Shown in pieces: positions 1-11,727 of a stretch of DNA of 64,000 nucleotides. The notes beneath the pieces are model-generated. The model did no database searches. It had not been told where the DNA came from and was given only the letters and a program-made list of their open reading frames with translations. Position numbers and translations under genes: made by a program. The stretch covers positions 2,009,001 through 2,073,000 of the forward strand of contig WPIO01000010.1 of NCBI GenBank assembly GCA_009760855.2. The letters are read 5' to 3'. The first letter of the stretch is position 1. Each line of letters opens with the position of its first letter. This DNA is from Cristatella mucedo. Taxonomy: Eukaryota > Bryozoa > Phylactolaemata > Cristatellidae.

Positions 1-340
1 CGCACCGCATATGCAGTGACCGCGGGTGATGAGCTAGCCCTACAGTGATCCATTACTTTGGGATTTACAACTGCTATTCAGGCCTTAGGCGGGATGCTGA
101 CTAGTCAATGTTTAGCCCACATCGTGGAAAGCGAATCGCGAAAAAGGGTGCCGCACAGGTACGCCGCAGGAGAATGCTTCCATTGACTTCCTTACCTCAA
201 AGGCCCCTCGCGGACGGCTGCCAGGCTTTCTGGCCGGGGCTACGTGGCTTCTGAAAGGTCTAGAGACTTGTCGGACTTCTGCTCACGGTGTTTTTCCAGG
301 AGTGACTACACCACACTTTTAGATGGACCTCAAAATTGGT
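1..340. other. Unassigned edge sequence
   Basis: I see no coding frame, RNA gene or repeat in this stretch before the first SINE. Confidence 0.5.
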
Positions 341-520
341 GAGCCGTGATGGCACACTAGGTAAGGTGGTTGCTTTCACGACTTCGGTCCCGACGTCGTG
401 GTTCGATTCCTGTGGTGGGCGATCCTTTATCGCCACTGCAAGCGGTGGCGATAGCCGTAAAGGCTCTTCTGTCGCTATACGAAAAGAGGCTGTTTAATCA
501 GCTAGGATTTATTTATTTAA
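341..520 (+). repeat. SINE-1 copy (tRNA-derived)
   Basis: An A-box-like element starts near 350 (TGGCACACTAGG) and a B box, GGTTCGATTCC, sits near 402. After the tRNA-like head comes a body shared with copies at 12748, 37790, 43005, 57148 and 60085: a conserved CTGCAAGCGGTGGCGATAG stretch, then GGCTCTTCTGTCGCTATAC, then AAAGAGGCTGTTTAATCAGC. That pol III promoter plus shared body defines a tRNA-derived SINE. The 3' flank is AT-rich (TTTATTTATTTAAT). Confidence 0.85.
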
Positions 521-794
521 TAGGCTGATGGTCCTTCGGCGCGCAAGTTCAGGGTCAATCACATACGGGTCTAATTTATTGAAAAGGTATCGTCGTATTA
601 TTTAAATTGCTGCAGAGGTCAATCTTTTTTAAAGTCGTCCAAAAAATGCTGACCGAGTGGCGCTCCTACAGCGAAAAACTCCAGGCTGTCTAAGTTGGGC
701 GAACATTTCCTTTGGTAGGAAGAAGGCATTGAATGACCCTTCCAGACTATGCGCCTTCAGATCACTAATATGGCGTCGTTTTGCATTGAACCCG

Positions 795-896
795 ATAAAA
801 CAGCCGCTGAAAAATAAAACAGCCCCGACAAAATAGACCCAACGAAATAGCGCCAACAAAATGACCCAGTATGATGGAGATCGACGCAATAGCCCC
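795..896 (-). repeat. Degenerate 14-16 bp minisatellite, left arm
   Basis: The motif AAAACAGCCCCGACAAAATA recurs in diverged form (ATAGACCCAACGAAATAGCG, CCAACAAAATGACCC). Read on the minus strand it is TTTTGTCGGGGCTGTTTT-like. A block of the same motif lies in the opposite orientation at 1893-1975, so the two look like inverted arms around about 1 kb of AT-rich DNA. Confidence 0.5.
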
Positions 897-1892
897 AAAA
901 AAAAGTGCCTAAAGTAATTGAAAGCATTACTTTTGCGAATCTGTTATATGGCCGTTAACTATAACATAGAATCTATTCCAGTACAATAATTAAACATAAA
1001 TTTTTAAAGCACGTTTTATGAACCATGTGTAAAAATGAAGAAACATCAAACATTTTATAATCTAAAGAATAACAAATAAAGTCGGCGTCCTACTTCAAAC
1101 TAGGAGGCGCGAGTTTGGTCGCACAAGAAATTAAAAATAAAAAAATATCAAGGAAAGCTGTCAAAATCCGCGCACGGTCGGTAGATTTGACAACGCCGCA
1201 AACAATGAGGAGCAAGCAATTTCTGCAGCGTCAGAACGTATCGTAGCAGAACGTTGTCTATACATTCTAAACTTACGAAAATTTGACTCACGACAGGCTA
1301 CCCGATCCCTATCTATTTCGTAAGCTGATGGTTACTGAAATTCAAGATTAACTTAATTATTAAACTAATAAACCTATTCCACATGTTTTCTTATTTATTT
1401 TTGTTTTTGTTTGCTGTCAATTTATTTTCACCCTCTCATGACACAGCGGCTGTCACCAGAGTATTGATTGCCATCATCTATCTGCATTCAAACTCATAGA
1501 AAAAGTTTGAAAGAAGCATGACAGAGTAGAGATTGATATTGCACGTTTCCAAGCGGGGAACCGACAACCGGAAGCATTGAAGGCGAAGAATGTGTAACTC
1601 AATCGGTGTCTTCAAACTCTTGTTCTAACCTACGATGATATAGAGTGTTTGGATTATCTTCATAGAATCGCACACAATCTGACAACATATACTGCGATTC
1701 AGATGATACAAAAATATATAGATCTTACATTTAAATATTTTGAATCGAATCCTAATAGCGTTTTACTTAAAGAAAAGTTCTTTACTACTTCAATTTTGTA
1801 TTTATTAGTTATTTATATATTACGTATTACTTAGGTACTAGCTATTTTTGTATTGTAGATACTCGAAAAGCATCGACCTTATAGAGCTGTTT

Positions 1893-1975
1893 TGATGAGG
1901 CTCATTTTCTTGGGCTGTTCGCAGGCTACTTTATCGGGGCTGCTTTGTCGTGGGATGTTTCGTCGGGTCACCGTT
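1893..1975 (+). repeat. Degenerate minisatellite, right arm (inverted relative to 795-896)
   Basis: GGCTACTTTATCGGGGCTGC and CTTTGTCGTGGGATGTTTCG continue the motif of the left arm in the opposite orientation. The 900-1890 interior holds only a short AT-rich 61-codon frame (1649-1834) that I do not recognise. Confidence 0.45.
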
Positions 1976-4390
1976 TGGCACACAGCCAGCTCACTTTCTG
2001 CCAGGGTATATTTTTAGGCCGTTCTACAAGGTCACTGGCGTCTGTTCATATTTACATTAAGTAAATACGTTGCATAGCCATATTTTTAGTTTATGTTTTA
2101 GGATTTTTGGTGCGGTGTTTACGGGGTGTATGTTATTGGGTCTACGGTTTCGTGGTTATATTTTGCATTTGTTGAGGTTTTGGGTTTAGTGTTTAGGATT
2201 AGTTAATGAGTTTGTAGGGGAAAATCTATCAGAAAACATATATTAAAACTTTGTTATTCAACGAAAATATTGATGTAAGAGCTTGCGACCAAGTTGAAGA
2301 TCCTACACTGAACAAAGCGCCCACAGGAGAAAGTGGGCTGTTCGGTATGCACGAATGACGCCACATTAACTATTCAGCTTGGAACTTCATGGTGGGAGCC
2401 TAATTTCTTATGGGATGCGATAATTGTATAGATTTTCCCAAAGCGATAGCTTTTTTATTCAGGTCAACAGAGACCTGTGAAGCGGAGCTCGTCTGACTCA
2501 TGCAGACTCTGCCTCGCCAAACGGTTGCTCGAGGCTTTTCTCAGGCGGCGAGACTGACGCCGAGCCTTGTAATCTACGAAAGTTATTTTGATTTTTTGTT
2601 GGAGGCGGCAATGCACAGCCTTTTCAATATGATTCTCCAAGAAAAAGCGTCGAACTTGTAGCACACACCATCGTCGAGATTGCGGTTTGTTCCCGTCGCG
2701 AAAACCTGGCTACGCCCTTCAGCACATGGCAGCCTGGCTAGCGAATTGTAGTAGCAGCATGCGAGCATTCAGGTAGGCGGACGATGGCTGAAAGCAGCTG
2801 ATATTGCCACTGCCACAAAAAGGCGCTAGGAAAGCTGCAGGCGAAAATCCGGCTTTATTTGACTTCAGTGGCTAAAAGACAAACAGTTTGTGCATGCAAC
2901 GGCACTAAATTATCCAGCCTGCTCAAAGATCTGCCGCTCTCTGAATGGCGTCGGATAATCGGGCACCCCTACGCTGCTGTGCAGAACACGCAGCTTGCGA
3001 TTCTTTTACCCGAAACGCTTCTCCCGGAACTTCGCTAGCAACTTCGGCGGTCAGCCGCCGAGTACAGATGCAAAATGCCGGAGCGAAAATGTCGAGCCTG
3101 CATGCATCTGCCGGAGCTAGACCATGTCCGGAAACAGACTCGTCCACAGTCACCCAGCCGCAGCTTTTTCAGCCTATGCTCTCGGTAGTCGTTCGGCACT
3201 CTGCTCAATCGGCTGCTCTGGGCGGGTCGACGGAAGAGCTGTCGCTGGTGCGCAACGGCGCTAGTTGCGTCAGCTGGTCTCAGCAGGTAGGCGAGTGGCA
3301 GCAGCACGATGAAGATAAACCCCGTGGCTCGTCTGCACTCGAAGGAGGCCTTGACCTTTGATTACGGCTGGAGGAGCAGAACTCTGGATAGCTGACTCTG
3401 ATAGGCTGACGCGAACCAGCTGTCGTAGGCATCCGATTGGATCGGGATCCCGTGCAGATCTTAATCCTAGCCAGATCTTGATCCTGGTGCGTAAGTGACC
3501 TTACTGCTGACGAGCCTGCCGTCTCTGTCCTGCGCCATTTTTCTCATCCTATTTCCATTCCCTTCAATCTCTCCGCTATTTATGCACGCCTGTTCGTGAT
3601 CGCCGCGTGGAGAATGCACACTCACGCGTATACGTATAAATCAGCATTCGTGGAGCTACGGGAAAATGTGCGCTGACCTATTTAAAACACATATCCAGCT
3701 TGTTATCTATTCGATGGAATGGGTGTCCATGATGGGCTTCCAACGAATGCCAGTGGAAAGGTTGGATAGACATAAATCATCAAAGCTACAGGAACGATCG
3801 TTTAAACCTCGGCGGACAATCGGCGACATTTTCATGCCGCCGATAGTCGGCTCGATCTCTCCTTTGATTTCAAGGATGCTAGCCCTGTAATGCAGCGTGC
3901 TTGGATTCCCTGTCTCCAAGAGATTTGTTCCTGGATGTTTTCAAATCTCAAAAATCAAAGCAATGAGCAAATTGAACTTCGAACAATTTGCGACCAACTT
4001 TAGGGGCCAACGGGCCTCCGACTTTTGGGGTGTGCGTAGATGAATTTCCGACGGACGGTGACGTAGACGTCTCTACGTGGTTGCACCTTGAGAATTGCGC
4101 CCGAAACATAGCTGCTACGGTTTACTTTGACCCGAGTCTAGAACGTTTTATTAACATTACGCTCACTGCATGCCGCCTACAGCTTTTTAATGTTACGGAT
4201 GTCATAGTCAACCTGGATCGCTCTATGACGGAGAGCCTGATGATACTTGCACTTTTTGCATCAAAATCAAGTCACTCCGATTCTCTCTGTAGCGGTTTGC
4301 TGACCAAGACGTTGCAAAGAAGTCTCTGCAGCCTACTGAATTTGATGGCCCAACGTATTGGAAACCGAAGCGTGTTCGAAATCGGTCGCA
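1976..4390. other. No recognisable gene
   Basis: Several unassigned frames of 60-140 codons occur (for example 2945-3361 + and 3988-4404 +) but none shows a family motif, and none could be linked by convincing splice sites. On the minus strand near 3325-3260 a hydrophobic run (GFIFIVLLPLAYLL) resembles a signal peptide, but a stop lies just upstream and no ATG opens it. Confidence 0.4.
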
Positions 4391-4393
4391 CCT

Positions 4394-4465
4394 TTGCAGA
4401 ATGATTATTACTGGCTTCCGATTGAACGGAGAATTCAGTTCATAAAGCTGCTCGCAGTCCGTACA
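4394..4465 (+). pseudogene. LINE reverse-transcriptase C-terminal scrap
   Basis: The frame reads NDYYWLPIERRIQFIKLLAV, which matches the LADLHWLPVKQRIDFKVLSL segment of the intact LINE-A frame at 47286-48686. Only about 24 codons remain, and the match ends abruptly near 4466 at short CACACGGATCATGTCA direct repeats. Confidence 0.6.
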
Positions 4466-6480
4466 TGTCAGTCACACGGATCATGTCACATGATCATGTC
4501 ACACGGATCAGGCCCACTTCTTTGCTGGCTGGTAAGGAAGCAGAAGCCAACTCTGCTCTCCTCCCGGATCTGCCGAGTTCAGTAGCAGTTGCTCCGACAG
4601 CTTGCTCAACAAGACAGCGGGAGATCCGTCATTTGCTGCGCTCCGCAATTCTTCTCCCGAAATGCACCGCTGGCTGCCTCCACGCTGACCTCCTCCTTAA
4701 ATCGGCTTGGAGGGGGAGACAGGACCCCTGCAAGTGGCATACGGGTCCTGGATCTTGGCTTGCACGGCAATGCAGAGGGGCAGGCACGGCCGCCAGGCGT
4801 GATTTTCGCAGACATTCGCTATGCCACGCGAAAGACGCAGACTAAACGAACAAAGGGCATACAATTCAAATCCAAACGCAATTTACACGTTGTGACCGAA
4901 GAAAATCCTGCGATTATCAATGCCACGCTGACAGGATATATATTCTTTACAGTATATGAGCACTTTGACGGGGCCGTGACCGCTCTAGTGCCGCGAACTC
5001 ACTACAAGTTTAAGCATAACCACTGTTGATGTAAGTTGCTGTAAGTTGCTGCTTTTCTTCTTCAGAAAAGTTCAAGGATAACGAGGCGTGGCTCACAGAT
5101 AGAGCTCGAGGGAGTAAAGCTTCCTAATTGCACGCTGCTTACGCGACCTAGGAACCAAATTAACTGTAGCCTTGCGACATGCTAACAAAATACATTTTCA
5201 AATAATCAGTCGCCGGCAGCCTAGGAGCAGCGTGAGCTAAAAACTGCTAGATGGGCACCTAGCCTAAAGATTTGACATCCTTTGTTGATTCAGCCGACTA
5301 ACGGGATACGGCCAGCGCACAGAAAAACCCTCAAAGGCTGCTAGCTATTTCACCTGTCACGCAGCGACAGCGATGATTGAGATTTTCTGATCTTGGCTGA
5401 CATTAATCGCAGAGCTGTCACCACCAACGGTTTGCTTGCTAGCCCCCGCCTATTCCAACGGTGAATCATACATGATTAGTTCGATCAAATGAGCCGGCAG
5501 GCGTTGGCGTGATTTATTTGCATTCGGTGCCAGCCACAAACGCCTGCTTTAAAGGCTTGTGGGTTGCGAATTTTGAACCGCTCACGGCAGCAGCGGACGT
5601 AAGCTTACTCTTGGCTAACGTAGTCCTCAAGGCAGGCTTCACTCTAATTCGATTAGAGAGTATAATATAATTCATTTGCAGAGAGCCCTAGGAGAACTTA
5701 ATCTCTAGCCCAGGCGCTTCGCATATGCCTTTACAACGACTTCGACTTGACTTGTCATCTAAATTCATTTCTCTGTTCCGGCATACTGCTGCCGTGACCG
5801 TGTCATGTTTTAATACCCTCAAGTACGTATCACTATCTAGAGTGTCAGCAGGTGCTATTACTTGATCACTGTTGCAGTGGTGCTATAATCTCTACCACAC
5901 TGGCTGTTGAAGCTCTACATAGATTCGGGAAACTTTCATCAGCTCCGTTCGAAAGTTCCAAAAATGCAGTGTTTCCAGGACGATTTCGCAGCCAATAGCC
6001 GGCAGAGTGAGCGGGCTGACACCCCTCCTGCACAGTGCGTCGTGTTGACTGTTGACATTTCGTTTGCTATCGGTGTCTAGCCTTAAAAGTAGCCGGCAGA
6101 ATGCAACTCGTGCCTACTGAAACCACAAATATCCTTTCATTGCTCGAGTTACAGCTAAATTGTTCGATTTGAAAATATTGAGCCAATGATAGTTTTTTTT
6201 TCCAAAAGCTAGACTTTGAGCCGAGGCTTTGCAGCGAGCTGAAGTGAAAGCCCGCGATATTGCACAGCCAACCGCATGTGGTAGGGTTTGGCTTGATAAC
6301 CCTCGAGGAAAGAAGGGACTCTCAACCAAGCGTTTTAACACTTGAGAAGGTTCATATGCCACTGAAAATTGACTTTCAGATGTACGCATAGCACCAAGAT
6401 ACGCAGGTACGCCGACAGCAGTAGGAAGGCGGCAGCGACCAAAGATCGCCCTCATCTTAGCATAATAAGTCCATATCCAT
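4466..6480. other. No recognisable gene
   Basis: Unassigned frames (4589-5029 +, 6114-6455 -) carry no motif I can identify. Low-copy GATCATGTCACACGGATCA repeats occur at 4466-4510. Confidence 0.4.
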
Positions 6481-6488
6481 AAATTTTG

Positions 6489-6529
6489 TAATATATATAA
6501 ATATTACGATATATATATATATATATATG
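6489..6529. repeat. TA microsatellite
   Basis: An interrupted (TA)n tract. It abuts the 3' end of the R2/NeSL-type element on its right, so it may be the insertion target or the element's tail. Confidence 0.85.
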
Positions 6530-6779
6530 TAAAGATTTATTGAAATGTTTAACTTACATATATACATTAACCGGCGGTGACCTGCCGGGGTCGCGGAGTT
6601 ATCCGGCATTTCGGTTCAGGAACTTGAACCGCACGGCGTCCGAGACGGAAATGGCGTCCGAGACGCAGAGCCACCTCAGTGGCCTTCTTCCCGCGAGTGG
6701 GATGCCGAGGAGGTCGGCCAGGCAAGCTGCCTTGTTTCTCCACCGGCTGCAGGTAGCCCCGAACCCGAAGAGTCACACG

Positions 6780-7150
6780 CCACTGCCGCCGACTGGTAGC
6801 CAGAGCTCAGGAAAGACCGGCCAACGGCCGCACACTTATTGGTCTTGTTCAGGGCCGCCACCATCAGAACATTCTCACTGCCATCGAACAGCACTGTCAC
6901 ATAAACGATTACCCTATCATTACCGTTGTTTATCACGAAGTCTAGCTTGAGACCCGGACCACCGGCAAGTGGGAGGGCGCGGCCTGTCGACAAGCTGGTG
7001 AGCACGTGATGGCCGGAAGAGCTTCGATTATGCGGCCCAGAACCAGCTGTGTCCTGCCGCGATTGCGTGCAGCATCGGCCGACAGCAGTAGGTCAGCACG
7101 TGACAAACGGTCTCTGCCTCCGTGTGGCATAGGCGGCAGCTGATAAGCAT
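6780..7150 (-). pseudogene. CCHC knuckle and restriction-like endonuclease of the R2/NeSL-type element
   Basis: One minus-strand frame (about 7150-7030) reads CRLCHTEAETVCHVLTYC, a C-x2-C-x8-H-x4-C knuckle as found after the RT in R2-group proteins. A second frame (about 7000-6780) continues with LKLDFVINNGNDRV, VIVYVTVLFDGSEN and LNKTNKCAAVGRSF. This follows the family pattern (R)PD-LVI...V-DVTVPFE...A...K..KY of the PD-(D/E)xK nuclease. The usual Asp of DVTV is Tyr here, and a frame change separates knuckle and nuclease, so activity is not expected. Confidence 0.72.
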
Positions 7151-7999
7151 CCCTGGTGCGCCCGACTCCTAGCAGCGGCCACTGACAGCTTGTCCAGGCG
7201 CTCGGTGGACGAACCGGCTAGCCCGGAACGGCAGGCCAAGACACGTGTTTTGGAAGTGACTGTGGCTGGCGAATCTGTCCGAGGCCAGCAAAGCGGCTGG
7301 CCATGCCTTTTGCTGGCTGGGCCGCCAAAGCCCGGCCCTCCATGAGCCTGGCAAACTCAGCCTCGTAATAACCACTCTCGGTGACCCAGAGTTCGATGTC
7401 GTCAGGGTCAGTGAACACAATCATTAATTTAGGGCTCGTCGGCAAGAGGCGGCTGGAGAGGCGGCTCGGGGCACTTACGTGCGTCCGACCGCAGCGAGAT
7501 TGGGTTGACTCTGTTGCCTGGGACGAAGGCGACTGGGCTAAGGTACCGCCAACCCTACTCGTCGGACGACGGCGTACCATCCAAGCTGGCGATGGCGCGG
7601 TCGAGTCGGTGATGGGTGAATTGCCTGACGCACGCGTCGGTCGGGCAAGCGCAGCTGGCGACAGGCTTGCGAAACACGTCAGATGGAGGCGCTCTCCCCG
7701 AAGCGGACCAAGCCAAGGCAGCCGCCGAGAGAAACGCGAACGGGAAATGCGCCGACCCGACGGTTCGGCAGACTGCACAAAGAGCGTCGTAGCTGCATCA
7801 GAGCCTTTTCTGCTGGCTGCAGGGCAGCGTTACGCACAAGCCGCACCCGACAAAGGAAGTAGAACTGTGGCAGGAAGAAAGTCCGCTAAGCGTCAAGCTT
7901 TGGCCGAGGGGCGAGAAGGCGGGCATGCAGCAGGTCATGTCTCTCGTAAGGAAGAGCAGGTCTGCTCTGTAGTTCAGCCCGAGGCTGGCCGAGACCCTG

Positions 8000-8745
8000 T
8001 GGGGCTCCGAGGTAGGCCACAGGCTCGTTATCCGGCAGCTCGGGGATCCGCCTCCAGTGCGGTGTGATTGAGACAGTCACTGCCTTTACACCCTCGGGGG
8101 CGACACACAGCACTTCGCCGGCCGGACTGCATGCCCGGCGTCCACGCACCCCGTTCAGCTGCAGACACGAGGACTTCCAGACCGGTAGACGTGCCTGAGA
8201 ACACGGTGAGGTCATCCGCCAAGGCGCAGACCGACAAGGAGGCTCTGCCATGCTGGATGCAGAACTTTCTGCGTGCTCGCAGAGAGTCTTACGACCGGTT
8301 CCATCGCCAGATCAAAGAGGATCGGCGATATAGCGTCGCCCCGCCGGACGCCGGCATTCGTAGGAAACGCCACCAGCGTCTCGTTGCGCACCCGAAGCTC
8401 CAGGAGTGAGCCGACATAAAGGCGCTCAACCAATCAGTACAAGCTCTCATTCGCTCCGGCATGCAGAAGTACACGAAGCAGGGAGACATGCCATATGCGT
8501 TCCACAGGTCGAGGAACGCTGAGTACACCACGCCAATGCCTTGATAATATCCGGCCTCGTCGAAGACGCACTCCAAAAGGAAGTACTGCTCTAGGCAGAC
8601 CTTAACACCCGGAACGAAGCCCTGCTACGGTGACAGCAGACCACAACCACCCTCGAGCTTGCACCGCTTTGCGGCCAGGCACACCGAGTGCCGCTTGTAT
8701 AGTGTGGCCAAGAGTGTGATGGGGGAAGTTACCGGGCATGCTTGG
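8000..8745 (-). pseudogene. Reverse transcriptase domain of the R2/NeSL-type element
   Basis: Successive minus-strand frames carry RT blocks in the right order: CPVTSPITLLATLYKR (compare NYRPITLLSTLYK, block 0/1, about 8740), YSAFLDLWNAYGM (motif A with the catalytic Asp, about 8520), NAGVRRGDAISPILFDLAME (motif B, about 8360-8300) and ALADDLTVFSG (motif C, ADD, about 8225-8190). At least two frameshifts separate the blocks. The FLDLxNAYG and GDxxSPILF wording is typical of R2/R4/NeSL enzymes and not of the YADDTQL wording of the L2-type copies elsewhere in the window. Confidence 0.75.
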
Positions 8746-9337
8746 GTCACCCTACTTGTGGGTAAGGATCGTGAAACCCATTTTACAATCGTTAATGATG
8801 TCCCGAAGTTGAGGCAGCCTGTCAGGATGCAGATAATGAGCCTGCATAGCGGAGACATTAGGCTGGTTCTGCTGAGTCGGGTGAAGGGTGGTCTAGCGAG
8901 TAGAGTGTGCGGAAGCTCATTTTCAACAGGACAGACCTGCGACTCGGTCAACCAGTGGGAGCGGCATGCTGCTAGGTCAGCGGTGAAGTACGTCTGCGCT
9001 GGCAGCAAAATCCCACGGATGGCCTTGGTGCGGCTGAGGATGCAGAGGCATTTCAGATGCGAGGGGCACCTTGAGTCCCATGGCTTCGGACCGCCGGATA
9101 CTGAGCCATCCGGTTGAGACAGCCGCATGCTGTCCTGTACGCAGGTAGCCATAGCGTCTGGAACTCGTGAGGAGAACGTGGGGCGTCTTCCGGAGCCGGT
9201 GACAGCTGTCCCGTACGCTAAGGTATGGGTACCTGTGAGACACAGGGCATCGTTGCCGGGGCAGGGATCTCCGATGGAGTGGCAGGTGGAGCAATGAAAG
9301 GGTGTCGTCAACGCGGAGGGGGTAAGGTCGAGGTGCC

Positions 9338-9526
9338 TCACTTGTCAAGCCTGAGAGATGTTAGGGGAGGAGGAACTTCTCCCACCGACGAGGCGTGGAG
9401 CATGTTGCGACAGTGTTTGCTGAGTACCGACGTTGATGAACTGACGTAGGGACAGTGGGTGCATCGGACGAGGAGCGATGAGCTGTGTCGGCGAGCAAGG
9501 TGAGACGAGAACGAGTGGATAGACAA
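9338..9526 (-). pseudogene. N-terminal C2H2 zinc-finger segment of the R2/NeSL-type element
   Basis: The frame contains RCTHCPYVSSSTSVLSKHC followed by RNMLH: C-x2-C-x12-H-x5-H, a regular C2H2 finger. It is preceded by SSHLARRH, which looks like the His pair of another finger. N-terminal C2H2 fingers that bind the target site are known for R2- and NeSL-type proteins. A frame change separates it from the downstream (8625-9341) frame. Confidence 0.6.
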
Positions 9527-9558
9527 TGTGTGCTATTGTACTGCTGACCTAAGCTGAG

Positions 9559-9589
9559 CTTTTTATGCGCATTTATTGTGCATAAAAAG
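9559..9589. other. Perfect hairpin at the 5' edge of the R2/NeSL-type element
   Basis: CTTTTTATGC at 9559-9568 and GCATAAAAAG at 9580-9589 are perfect complements. Three further pairs inside (one G-U) give a 13-bp stem with a 5-nt TTTAT loop. It lies directly 5' of the element's zinc-finger frame on the minus strand. Confidence 0.7.
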
Positions 9590-9820
9590 TAACTCTAAGC
9601 CTCTTGGTTGTTCTACCACATACCGAATCGGTTTCGCTGACTTGAAGTTCACGGACAGCTCTATGGCAGCCAAAAGACAGCTTAGATTCAAAGCTGTCGT
9701 GAAAGGTTCAAAGACACACTCCCCACAGAGGTCTTTCCGGCAGGTTCTTTCAACTGGCACCAACTGCTTCTAAAATCTTGTATTCGCAATCAGTTGGCTG
9801 CCCCGGCGATTACTAGAGAA
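9590..9820. other. Unassigned frames on both strands
   Basis: A 65-codon + frame (9576-9773) and a 66-codon minus frame (9563-9763) overlap. Neither matches a family I know. Confidence 0.3.
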
Positions 9821-9821
9821 C

Positions 9822-9948
9822 TTAAATTGGTCCAGCGGATAAGGTGATAGCCCCAACTAGGTCTGGCTGAGGTCATGGGCTCGAGCCCCAAGGCATAGCT
9901 CCTGAATAGAGATTAAGTTCTCTTGGGACACTATACAGATACTAATAA
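9822..9948 (+). repeat. SINE-2 copy (tRNA head, LINE-A-like 3' hairpin)
   Basis: The A box reads TGGTCCAGCGGATAAGGTG and the B box GGGCTCGAGCCCC. The 3' end TAGAGATTAAGTTCTCTTGG then GACACTATAC matches the LINE-A tail hairpin. It ends beside a large (TA)n array. Confidence 0.85.
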
Positions 9949-9950
9949 AT

Positions 9951-10855
<905 letters not shown>

Positions 10856-11687
10856 CGTCTCTCTCTCTCTCCTCCCTCCCTCTTTCTCTTTCTCTCGCTC
10901 TTTTTCTCTCTTGCTCTCTCTCTCTCTCTTTCTACCTCCCCCTCTCCCTCTCTCTCTTCTCCCTCTATCTTTCTCTCTCATTCTCTCTCTCTCTCTCCCC
11001 CTCTCTCTCTCTCACTCTCTCTCTCTCTCTTCTCCCTCTCCCTCTTTCTCTCTCTTTCTCTCCCCTCTCTCCCCCTCTCTCTTCTTCCTCTCTCTCTCTC
11101 TTCTCCCTCTCTCTTTCTCTCCCCTCTCTCTCTCTCTTTCTCTCTCCCCCTCTCCCTCCCTCTCTTCCCCCTCTTTCTCTCTCTCTCCCCTCTCTCCCTC
11201 TCCCTATTCTTCCTCTCTCTCTCTTTCTCTCTCCCCCTCTCTCTTCTCCCTCTCTCTCTCTCCCCTCTTTCCCTCTCTCTCTTCTTCCCCTCTCTCCCTC
11301 TCTCTATTTCTCTCCCCTCTCCCTCTCTCTCTCTCTAACTCTCTTTCTCTCTCCCCTCTCTCACTCTCTCTCTCTTCTCCCTCTCACTCTCTCTCTCTCT
11401 TCTACCTCTCTCTCTCTCTCTCTCTTCTCCCTCTCTCTTTTTCTCTCTCCCCTCCCGCCTTCTCTCTCTTTCTCTCGCTCTTTTTCTCTCTTGCTCTCTC
11501 TCTCTCCCTCTCTTCCTCCCTCTCTCTCTCTCTCCCCATCTCCATATCTCTCTCTCCTCTCCCGCCCTCTCTCTCTCTCTCTATCTCTCCTCTCCCGCCC
11601 TCTCTCTCTCTTTCTCTCGCTCTTTTTCTCACTTGCTCTCTCTTTCTGCCACTCTCTTTCTGTCTCTCCCTCCCTCCCTCTCGCTCT

Positions 11688-11723
<36 letters not shown>
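10856..11723. repeat. Polypyrimidine (CT-rich) array, about 870 bp
   Basis: The + strand is almost only C and T for about 870 bases: TCTC repeats broken by CCC and TTT. The block CTCTCTTTCTCTCGCTCTTT recurs near 10880, 11463 and 11605, showing higher-order duplication. Long Ser-Leu-Pro or Arg-Glu frames here are artefacts. Confidence 0.95.

Positions 11724-11727
<4 letters not shown>

Larger units (their letters stand above)
6530..9560 (-). mobile_element. Decayed R2/NeSL-type (restriction-like endonuclease) retrotransposon
   Basis: Read on the minus strand, the order is: a C2H2 zinc finger (about 9470-9400), RT fingers/palm (about 8745-8000), a CCHC knuckle (about 7115-7060) and a restriction-like endonuclease core (about 6985-6830). 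This is the single-ORF architecture of the R2/NeSL/R4 group and unlike the APE-type LINE-A and LINE-B elements nearby. A minus-strand AATAAA at about 6539-6534 precedes a (TA)n tract. Length of about 3 kb fits a nearly complete body. Several frameshifts separate the domains, so the copy is dead. The clade within the RLE group is not resolved. Confidence 0.75.

Noticed and set aside
341-520. Functional tRNA gene
   Set aside because: A and B boxes are present, but no intact acceptor or anticodon stems can be drawn and the sequence continues into a repeated SINE body. The same applies to the other tRNA-like heads.
3988-4404. 138-codon frame as a gene
   Set aside because: No recognisable motif, no splice context, and its 3' end overlaps a LINE RT scrap in another frame.
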